This document shows positions 14,244 to 19,545 of a DNA stretch of 19,545 nucleotides, in pieces. The notes beneath the pieces are model-generated. The model worked only from the letters and a program-made list of their open reading frames with translations, had not been told where the DNA came from and did no database searches. The position numbers and the translations under genes are program-made. Each line of letters opens with the position of its first letter. The first letter of the stretch is position 1. Origin of the DNA: Candidatus Fermentibacteraceae bacterium (GTDB lineage Bacteria > Fermentibacterota > Fermentibacteria > Fermentibacterales > JCC-6); NCBI GenBank assembly GCA_021162285.1, contig JAGGYZ010000289.1, forward strand, positions 1 through 19,545, given 5' to 3'.

Positions 14244-14647
14244 TCAAGGGAGCGCCTTCTGAAACCAGGAAGAACCCGTTTCATTTTTCTGTTAATTGGC
14301 ATCGCCGCATTTGCAGCAACGGAGTTCGGCAGACACATTTGCAGTCCATACTTCCGCGAGAGCGGCATAAGCGATTTCGGTTTGACCGACAGTATTGGTA
14401 ACTGGAGTGGAATTATTGTTCAGATCTTTCTTGGCCTTGCAATTTTTAACTCTGGTAAAAAGCAGAGTTACACGCTGGCTGCATTCTTTTAATGAGATAT
14501 GTTGTTTATGAGTTTGCGCAGAATATTCTTTCAAAGGGTGTATTTGACTGGAATGATGTTTTCGGTACCGTGATCGGGTTTCTGATCTCAGTAATTATTC
14601 TGCTGGGTGTATGGCGGGTGATACCAATTGCTGACAAAGAGGATTAG
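14244..14647 (+). pseudogene. VanZ-like integral membrane protein, split by a frameshift
   Basis: The first frame (within 14190-14492) encodes a helix, RFIFLLIGIAAFAATEFGRH, then FGLTDSIGNWSGIIVQIFLG and KKQSYTLAAFF before a TAA. A second frame opens at the overlapping ATG (TAATG, 14492) and encodes 51 residues with VVYEFAQNILSKGVFDWNDV followed by a last helix and a short tail. Joined, they read as one VanZ-like protein with at least three membrane segments. One added T in the T4 run just before the TAA would fuse them. No clear start codon is visible: the 5' end runs into the decayed hepT fragment, so it may also be truncated. The end overlaps the hepT stop on the other strand. Function is unknown; a sequencing indel is possible. 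Confidence 0.55.
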
Positions 14648-14982
14648 CAGACTTCCAATAATCTTTCTATTTCCTTTTTAAGCTTAGGCAGATGATTTGA
14701 TACTATTCCCCATATTACAACATCATCAACCTTGTCGTATCCATGTATAACCCAATTCCTTGCATCAACTATTCTCCGTGAGTTCTCAATCTCGATTGAC
14801 TCATCCAACTTTAGTATCCTACTCATTGCTTCACCAATGATTTCTATCTCTCTTTCAACAGCACGTCGCAGAAGTTTGTTTTCCTGGTAATCAACAAAAT
14901 TCCTTCTCTCCCCCATAAATTCTTCTATAGAGTCAATCGAAACTTTGATATCATAAAGGTGTTTTTTGATCTCACGCTTCAT
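14644..14982 (-). CDS. hepT: HepT-type HEPN toxin (DUF86)
   Basis: This 112-residue helical protein is a HEPN-family ribonuclease of MntA-HepT toxin-antitoxin systems. The R-x4-H-x-Y motif is intact as RNWVIHGY (Arg75, His80, Tyr82). In characterised relatives Arg and His form the RNase site, and the Tyr is modified by the partner nucleotidyltransferase to silence the toxin. GEAMSRIL at 50-57 is also typical of DUF86. The start codon lies inside the 3' end of mntA (11-nt overlap), so translation is coupled. The stop overlaps that of the convergent VanZ-like gene. Family length is about 110-140, so it is complete. A decayed copy lies 0.5 kb away. Confidence 0.9.
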   Translation of the reverse strand: MKREIKKHLYDIKVSIDSIEEFMGERRNFVDYQENKLLRRAVEREIEIIGEAMSRILKLDESIEIENSRRIVDARNWVIHGYDKVDDVVIWGIVSNHLPKLKKEIERLLEVC

Positions 14983-15280
14983 AGATCAATTCCTTGGTCT
15001 CATCTATACTCTCTATAAAATATGGGTTCGACAAAGTTCTCTCTGTTACGATATCTATTTCTCTATCAAAGAGCTCTCTCAACTTATGCTGTAGTGAAAA
15101 ATAGTTATCGGTGTAGTCTTGTATCGATAGGTTTTCAGACAGAGTTAATAGAAAATCAATATCACTGTCATCTCTGAAATTACCAGAAACTGCTGAGCCA
15201 AACACATAGAGCTTTCTTACTCCAAATGCCAGACACAGTTTCTTAAGGTCAAGCATGTTTCTTTCAAGAATCTTCTGCAT
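14972..15280 (-). CDS. mntA: MntA-type minimal nucleotidyltransferase antitoxin
   Basis: This 102-residue protein has the minimal nucleotidyltransferase fold. VFGSAVSGNFRDDSDIDFLL at residues 27-45 gives the Gly-Ser motif and the catalytic Asp40 and Asp42, and Asp76 in REIDIV is the third carboxylate. In MntA-HepT systems it transfers AMP (or poly-AMP) to the Tyr of HepT and so blocks its RNase. It is the first gene of the pair and overlaps hepT by 11 nt. AGAGAAGAGC before the ATG serves as ribosome site. All catalytic residues are present, so it should be active. I saw no convincing promoter in the 169 bp upstream (15281-15449), which otherwise holds nothing recognisable. Confidence 0.9.
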   Translation of the reverse strand: MQKILERNMLDLKKLCLAFGVRKLYVFGSAVSGNFRDDSDIDFLLTLSENLSIQDYTDNYFSLQHKLRELFDREIDIVTERTLSNPYFIESIDETKELIYEA

Positions 15281-15449
15281 TGCTCTTCTCTTTTAACATT
15301 AGCTGCAACTGAGTCGTTCCAGGAATTTCCTTTGATTTTGTTTTCCTCAACCACACATAAATATATCTCAGGTCTCTGTCTCATACAAGAATCCAAACTG
15401 CGGGTTTCGCAGAAGATGACTATCTGTTGGTTAGCAGCACCTGGTACAA

Positions 15450-15749
15450 CTAATCACTTAAAGCGTCATTTAAGCCATTTCCGTCTGTTTGAAACACTTT
15501 GTCAAAACTTTCTGCAAGATAGAGCAGGTCTGGCAGAACTGCCTCTATTTCCTCTGGCGTGATGTACGGAAACGCACTCCGTATCATCGAAGGACCGAAA
15601 ATGAATCTGATCTTCTCGCCGGTAACAACCAGACCATTTGTACCAATATCGCTGGACAGGTAAAGAGCCCAGTGTGAGTAGAATTTAACAATTTTGTCAA
15701 ATATGATGGGAGAACCAAGCAGTGCATCTCTGTAATTTGATTTTCCCAC
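15450..15749 (-). CDS. Hypothetical protein, unknown family, doubtful start
   Basis: The frame from the GTG at 15749 encodes 99 residues, with a mixed hydrophobic stretch IIFDKIVKFYSHWALYLSSD at about 15-34, then ITPEEIEAVLPDLLYLAESF at about 64-83. There is no signal peptide, no clear membrane helix and no family I recognise. The GTG has no proper ribosome site. The same frame is open 17 codons further upstream (to 15800) and reads like protein (EEFKSSISAFNYLYKS), but it has no in-frame start. An out-of-frame ATG at 15804 preceded by GGCGGAGG would join it if two bases were added in the GAGAGGAG run. It may therefore be a slightly damaged gene of about 118 residues, following the next upstream gene by some 20 nt. 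Confidence 0.5.
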   Translation of the reverse strand: MGKSNYRDALLGSPIIFDKIVKFYSHWALYLSSDIGTNGLVVTGEKIRFIFGPSMIRSAFPYITPEEIEAVLPDLLYLAESFDKVFQTDGNGLNDALSD

Positions 15750-15820
15750 CCTGGATTTATACAGGTAGTTAAACGCACTGATGGAAGACTTGAACTCCTC
15801 TCATCCTCCGCCGGGACGGG

Positions 15821-16213
15821 TTATGGTCTGTAGGTGTGAAGTATGAGAATCCTCTCGTTAAGCTTCAAGTCTACAGATATCCATGGTCCGAAACTGGGGT
15901 TGTCATGGCAGATCCTGGCTACGATAGGTCTTCCTTCGATTCCCCAGTGAAGTTCGCCAAAGTCAGAAAGAGAGCTGGTAAGTTCCCGTTTGATCTTCTT
16001 TTCCACAGCATACAGCTCAAGCCTCTTCAGAGCTGTCTTCTTTTTCCACCAGTAATAGAGCATACCCGGACCAATAAAGAAGAAGAATCTGAAACCATTG
16101 ATGACTCTTTTCAGAATACTGACATATACAATGCTCACAACACACCTCTTATCGATGTTTGCTCTATTCCATAGCTCTGACTTGCTCAATGTCTTGCTCA
16201 ACTTGCTCAACAC
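15821..16213 (-). CDS. Hypothetical membrane-anchored protein
   Basis: The longest frame starts with a GTG at 16213 and encodes 130 residues, but its first 12 codons are a TTGAGCAAG repeat (LSKLSKTLSK) without a ribosome site. A better start is an internal GTG (the second Val of RCVVSIVY, about codon 26), which follows AAGAGG at a short spacing. The product has one hydrophobic segment (VINGFRFFFFIGPGMLYYWW), then a basic linker KKKTALKRLELYAVEKKIKR and a C-terminal domain with IEGRPIVARI and FGPWISVDLKLNERILILHT. I recognise no family. It is likely a bitopic inner-membrane protein. It precedes the hypothetical gene at 15450-15749, possibly as an operon. Confidence 0.5.
   Translation of the reverse strand: MLSKLSKTLSKSELWNRANIDKRCVVSIVYVSILKRVINGFRFFFFIGPGMLYYWWKKKTALKRLELYAVEKKIKRELTSSLSDFGELHWGIEGRPIVARICHDNPSFGPWISVDLKLNERILILHTYRP
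16181..16210. repeat. Three copies of CTTGCTCAA
   Basis: CTTGCTCAA occurs at 16181-16189, 16193-16201 and 16202-16210, and a close relative (TTTGCTCAA) occurs near 16272. The copies sit at the 5' edge of the hypothetical gene at 15821-16213, where they encode LSK units if translated. The array could be a slippage product or a small protein-binding site cluster. Confidence 0.6.
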
Positions 16214-16276
16214 GAATCCACTGGGGCCCAGTCAGAATGAATGTGGATCCAAGCAACCTTATGTAGAAAGATTTGC

Positions 16277-16903
16277 TCAAAGCGTCCCGTGTATAATGCC
16301 TAATCTGAGATTCCAGCTGTCAAGTTTATCAAGAGTATTCCAGTAATATGGAAATTCATCCCGACGAAGAAATGTTCTTCCACCCTCCAGCCTCACGCCC
16401 CAGGTTTCGCTTAGGGGAATATCTATACCTGTCATAAGCTTCAAACCGAAGTGGGCTGATGAAATATCTGCTGATCTGGATGACATGTAATAACCGTAAA
16501 AATCATACAGAACACTTACTCTGTTCAGATAAAGACCGGGAACGGCCTTGGCAAAAACTGTCACATGTTCATAATTGCGGTTTGCAGCAAGAAAAACACT
16601 GAAACTGTACTCTGTGTAATCATAAGTTTTTGACGAGGGTATTCCTTCAGTTTCTTCTTTTGTCCAGCGAAAAGGATGGAATGGGGCTACATCCAATTCA
16701 ACTCCTCCATCAAACAGGTCTGTTAAGGTAAATTCATACTGGATTACAAGGGATGTCGAAACTTTATCACCAGCATATTGACAGCTGCTTGTGTCATTCC
16801 CCGCAGGGGAATAGTCACTTAAGGATGTCTGGCCCAAGAAAATCAATCTGTTTGAAAGAGATACTGAGACACAAATACAGAGAACAATTACAAACTTCAA
16901 CAT
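16277..16903 (-). CDS. Probable outer-membrane beta-barrel protein
   Basis: From the ATG at 16903 (AGGA just upstream) the product has 208 residues with a signal peptide, MLKFVIVLCICVSVSLS. The mature part is a string of alternating amphipathic strands rich in Tyr, Phe and Gly, such as VIQYEFTLTDLFDGGVEL, YSFSVFLAANRNYEHVTVF, VLYDFYGYYMSS and LKLMTGIDIPLSETWGVRL. It ends in a strand, SWNLRLGIIHGTL, without a terminal Phe. Size and pattern fit a small OmpA/OmpW-like barrel or a conserved lineage-specific outer-membrane protein, but no named family is recognised. Gram-negative envelope architecture is implied. It probably stands alone. Confidence 0.6.
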   Translation of the reverse strand: MLKFVIVLCICVSVSLSNRLIFLGQTSLSDYSPAGNDTSSCQYAGDKVSTSLVIQYEFTLTDLFDGGVELDVAPFHPFRWTKEETEGIPSSKTYDYTEYSFSVFLAANRNYEHVTVFAKAVPGLYLNRVSVLYDFYGYYMSSRSADISSAHFGLKLMTGIDIPLSETWGVRLEGGRTFLRRDEFPYYWNTLDKLDSWNLRLGIIHGTL

Positions 16904-17016
16904 AGTCCTGCACCCCAATTCAATTCAGATCAAAACTGGAAGTTAAAACCACCCAAAAGCCTCAAACATTTGGAATACGGCGCCCCACAAATCTCAGGCT
17001 GTTAAAGTACCTCTTC

Positions 17017-17469
17017 TCAGTTCTCCTTTAGCAGATCATCAAAGGCAATCTCGAAGCGGAGTTTGTGCTTTGCTTCTTCCTGGGCAAGTGATGCGAACAG
17101 GTTCTTTGCGTCCTCTGTTTCAACCATCTCGCTGAGTTTTGTGTACAGCTTGTAAGCAGCTTTTTCTTTTTTCATGGCAATAACAAGAGCATCTTCATAG
17201 TTTTCAACCTGGTCAGGATTCACATCAACCGTGTAATCGGCAATCTTAAGATCAAGAACCTTCTCGTTGGTTGGCTGAAATTTCTTACCTTCTTTAACGG
17301 CGATGAGCTTTGCTTTGTGACCCCTCTCTTCATTGGCAAAAAGAAGGAAATCTCTTTTCATTGCTTTGTGTACAGCCCTTTCAGCAAGCTCGGTGTAAAA
17401 CTTAACTGCGCCCTCTTCCTCACCTATTGCAAAATCGAGTATCTCATCAGGTGACATCCAGCTTTTCAT
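17017..17469 (-). CDS. Rubrerythrin-like ferritin-fold diiron protein
   Basis: I chose the ATG at 17469 because AAGGAGAG precedes it; the frame extends 9 codons further without need. The 150-residue four-helix protein has the two diiron half-sites: Glu in EEEGAVKFYTELA (about 17-29), E-E-R-G-H at 47-51, KKEKAAYKLYTKL (about 100-112) and E-E-A-K-H at 131-135. It lacks the C-terminal rubredoxin domain of classical rubrerythrins. Relatives reduce hydrogen peroxide or store or oxidise iron in anaerobes; electron donors would be encoded elsewhere. The presence of this gene supports an anaerobic or microaerophilic host. It has its own promoter and does not appear to be part of an operon. Confidence 0.88.
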   Translation of the reverse strand: MKSWMSPDEILDFAIGEEEGAVKFYTELAERAVHKAMKRDFLLFANEERGHKAKLIAVKEGKKFQPTNEKVLDLKIADYTVDVNPDQVENYEDALVIAMKKEKAAYKLYTKLSEMVETEDAKNLFASLAQEEAKHKLRFEIAFDDLLKEN

Positions 17470-17557
17470 ACTCTCTCCTTGTTTTAATTCCTGCAATCAG
17501 GACAAGCCCCGTTTCAAATCATACATCTGCAGGCAGGCCTGTGTTCCATAGCGTCCA

Positions 17558-17586
17558 AGAATAGTATATCCTACACATCCAGTCAA
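17558..17586 (-). promoter_or_regulatory. sigma70 promoter of the rubrerythrin-like gene
   Basis: On the minus strand TTGACT (17586-17581) and TATTCT (17563-17558) are 17 nt apart, about 90 nt before the gene start. Five of six -35 bases and four of six -10 bases match consensus. No obvious PerR-type palindrome was noticed. Confidence 0.55.
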
Positions 17587-17636
17587 GAACTAAGACAGTC
17601 GTAAATGTCGTTGTAAGCGTGTTTCCTGAGTAGTAT

Positions 17637-19379
17637 CTACTTTTCCGCCCAGCTGTCTGCCACACAGGCCTCGGCAACTACAGGAACATCTTTCATGTAT
17701 CTGGAGCCTGCCTCCTCCATGGTTTTTCTAAGCAGCAGTGCCGTTTCCTCAGCCTTTGTGTCATCACATTCCAGCACTATCTCATCGTGTATCACTGCGA
17801 CAATAAAGGTGTTTGTATCCTTCAACACCGTGTACAGCATGCCCAGAGCGTTCTTCAGTATGTCTGCCGCTGAGCCCTGCACAGGTGTATTGTACCTCCC
17901 GGACATCCCGGAATCTCTGCTGTAAATGTGCTTCCGCCCGGCAAGTGTCCTTGACACAGATGGTTTGTTCCTCTGTATATCTTTGTGCCAGGCATCAACT
18001 CCCCTGTAAGCCGAGAAAAATCTCGTTTTAAACAGCTCCGCTTCCTCGGCAGACATTTCCACTCCGTAGGTTTCACGGGCATAAGCCTGCAGCCCTGAGG
18101 GACCCATACCGAATACAAGACCAAAGTTAACTGCCTTGGCGGCCTGTCTCTGTTTCTTTGTGATCTTATCCATCTGTTCATCAAGAATCAGTGCAGCTGT
18201 CAATCTGTGCAGATCCTCACCATTTCTGTATGCCTCGATCATTCTGCGGTCACCTGATATCTGTGCTATCACCCGGAGTTCGATCTGAGAGTAGTCAGCA
18301 ATAACCAGTTTTCTTCCAGAGGGGGCTGCAAAGCACTGGCGGAAAGCCCGGCTTCTGGGAATCTGCTGTATGTTCGGGCCACCACAGCTCATCCGCCCGC
18401 TCCATGCGCCTATCTGGCTGTAATGGGGATGCAACCTCCCTGTGGCTCTGTTGATCTGCCGGGGTATGGAATGAAGAAAACTGGACAGAGCCTTGGATGC
18501 ATATCTGTACTTCAGAAGGGAAGCAACAACAGGGTGTTCGCTGTAGCGGGCAAGACTGTGTTTTGATGTACTGGTTACAGGTATACCGTTGTCGTTAAGC
18601 ATCTTCAGAACCTGTTTACTGCTGTTCACATTGTGACCATAGATCAGATCATTGTTGAACATACCCAGCTGCACAGTTGGATACCCGATATAGGGGTACA
18701 GTTCTGCAAGAGCGTCTTTTCTGATCTTTTCCGTTTCCTCCTGCAGTGCGAGCCACTTCTTCCTGTCAAGGTAAATCCCGTCATACTCCAGAGAAGCTAT
18801 TGCATACACACAGGCAAACTCAAGACGGGCTGCTTCAACAAGATGGTATTTCTTTATTTCATCAAGCATTATGTGACGCAGCTCAAGCAGGATCTCTGCA
18901 TCCTTTGCCGCGTAATCCAGCTGACTTTTCGTAAGCTCTGTGGAAAAATCGCTCTTCTGCTCTTCCTTGGACAACTCCTGATCCAGATAGTGTCTTGAAA
19001 GAGAAGCCAGCCCGGCGCTTCGCGGGCCGCCTGAAGTTCTAAGCAGTCTTGCCGCCAGCATTGTGTCAAAGATCCAGCCGGATACAGAGATATTCTCCGA
19101 TCTTAAAAACTGAAGATCAAACTTTGCATTCTGAAACACCTTCACCGACTGGGAAGTCAATATAGCAGATAACTGATCCGCCGCTTCGGGCAGAATCCTG
19201 AAACAGTCAAAGATCACAGTTGCAGAACCTTCAACTGCAATCTGGATCAGTCTGAGACGGGAAGTGTGCGGGTCGAGGCCGGTTGTCTCAGTATCTATAC
19301 CCATTACCTTTGCCAGCTTCAGCCAGACAGATACTTCTTCAACCTGGTTTGCTGTTTCAATCAGTAACCATTCTTTCAT
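17637..19379 (-). CDS. Bifunctional 3'-5' exonuclease / family A DNA polymerase
   Basis: This 580-residue DNA polymerase I relative lacks the N-terminal 5'-3' exonuclease of cellular PolA (about 900 residues). The DEDDy proofreading domain is intact: DTETTGLD (Asp29, Glu31), NAKFDLQF (Asp88) and YAAKD (Tyr156, Asp160). Polymerase motif A is DYSQIELR (362-369), motif B RQAAKAVNFGLVFG (411-424) with Lys415 and Phe419, and motif C VIHDE (529-533). At the position of E. coli Tyr766 it has Phe423. The RNA/DNA duplex-binding thumb region is shorter than in Klenow fragment. Similar compact polymerases occur on phages, plasmids and in several bacterial genomes, where they act in replication or repair. 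AGGATGGG lies 8 nt before the ATG. No helicase or primase is next to it in the window. Confidence 0.92.
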   Translation of the reverse strand: MKEWLLIETANQVEEVSVWLKLAKVMGIDTETTGLDPHTSRLRLIQIAVEGSATVIFDCFRILPEAADQLSAILTSQSVKVFQNAKFDLQFLRSENISVSGWIFDTMLAARLLRTSGGPRSAGLASLSRHYLDQELSKEEQKSDFSTELTKSQLDYAAKDAEILLELRHIMLDEIKKYHLVEAARLEFACVYAIASLEYDGIYLDRKKWLALQEETEKIRKDALAELYPYIGYPTVQLGMFNNDLIYGHNVNSSKQVLKMLNDNGIPVTSTSKHSLARYSEHPVVASLLKYRYASKALSSFLHSIPRQINRATGRLHPHYSQIGAWSGRMSCGGPNIQQIPRSRAFRQCFAAPSGRKLVIADYSQIELRVIAQISGDRRMIEAYRNGEDLHRLTAALILDEQMDKITKKQRQAAKAVNFGLVFGMGPSGLQAYARETYGVEMSAEEAELFKTRFFSAYRGVDAWHKDIQRNKPSVSRTLAGRKHIYSRDSGMSGRYNTPVQGSAADILKNALGMLYTVLKDTNTFIVAVIHDEIVLECDDTKAEETALLLRKTMEEAGSRYMKDVPVVAEACVADSWAEK

Positions 19380-19511
19380 TGTTCAACCCATCCTGGTATT
19401 CAGGATATATAACCCGGCTGCGTCCGGGTAGGTGGTGCTTGAATACTCCGGCACACATGGCGGGCAGTGCTGTCAGCTGTAGTGTGTCCATATGCGGAGA
19501 ACTTTTATTGT

Positions 19512-19544
19512 CGTTTCGTTTTCAAGTATCTGATATACGAAACG
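19512..19544. repeat. Inverted repeat CGTTTCGT / ACGAAACG
   Basis: Perfect 8-bp arms (19512-19519 and 19537-19544) enclose 17 nt in the region about 130-165 bp upstream of the polymerase gene, at the window edge. The site could be an operator for the polymerase or for a divergent neighbour outside the window. No promoter boxes of good spacing were found nearby. Confidence 0.5.
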
Positions 19545-19545
19545 G

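Noticed and set aside
19357..19491. 44-codon minus-strand frame overlapping the polymerase start, considered as a leader peptide
   Set aside because: No ribosome site and no attenuator-like structure were seen; probably chance.
1..19545. CRISPR arrays, tRNA or rRNA genes
   Set aside because: No regularly spaced repeats and no recognisable tRNA or rRNA sequence were found on either strand by eye.

Overview
The window looks like a chromosomal accessory (defence and mobilome) island from an anaerobic or microaerophilic bacterium of the FCB superphylum. A Fibrobacterota-, Chlorobiota- or Cloacimonadota-like lineage is my best guess. The taxonomic hints are a secreted beta-propeller protein with a type IX secretion (T9SS) sorting tail, a stand-alone rubrerythrin-like protein and a compact family A DNA polymerase. 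This assignment is an inference from gene content only.

Layout. (1) Positions 1-4860, minus strand: the front of a type I BREX phage-defence operon, brxA-brxB-brxC, with the first codons of pglX/brxX at the window edge. Genes are coupled by 1-nt stop/start overlaps or a 12-nt gap, and a near-consensus sigma70 promoter lies before brxA. (2) 4857-6820: a gene-poor stretch, a 409-bp element with perfect 10-bp terminal inverted repeats and a TAG direct repeat enclosing a DUF6788-like gene, a 45-residue membrane peptide gene, and a toxin-antitoxin operon (RelE/HigB-type toxin, NadS/HigA-type antitoxin). (3) 6905-11186: two nearly identical stand-alone ChrB C-terminal-domain genes in a duplicated block of about 575 bp. 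One is followed by an ankyrin-repeat gene and a TOPRIM-like fragment, the other by an alpha/beta hydrolase. Between them, on the plus strand, sits a pilin-like gene pair with a good sigma54-type promoter. (4) 11166-12334: a frameshifted MqsA/Panacea antitoxin-like gene. (5) 12464-14125: the SBBP-repeat T9SS cargo protein. (6) 14150-15280: an intact MntA-HepT (nucleotidyltransferase-HEPN) toxin-antitoxin pair, a decayed second hepT fragment, and a split VanZ-like membrane gene between them. (7) 15450-16903: two small proteins of unknown function and a probable outer-membrane beta-barrel protein. (8) 17017-19379: a rubrerythrin-like protein and a 580-residue 3'-5' exonuclease/DNA polymerase.

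How it works together. BREX and the two toxin-antitoxin systems are defence or stability modules. Their neighbours show duplication, truncation and single-base frameshifts, as expected for an island in turnover. The most unusual points are the duplicated ChrB-domain genes with swapped downstream cargo, the TIR-bounded DUF6788 element with a self-contained leaderless promoter/operator, and the sigma54-linked pilin pair in which the second protein keeps an uncleaved anchor. No RNA gene and no CRISPR array was recognised.
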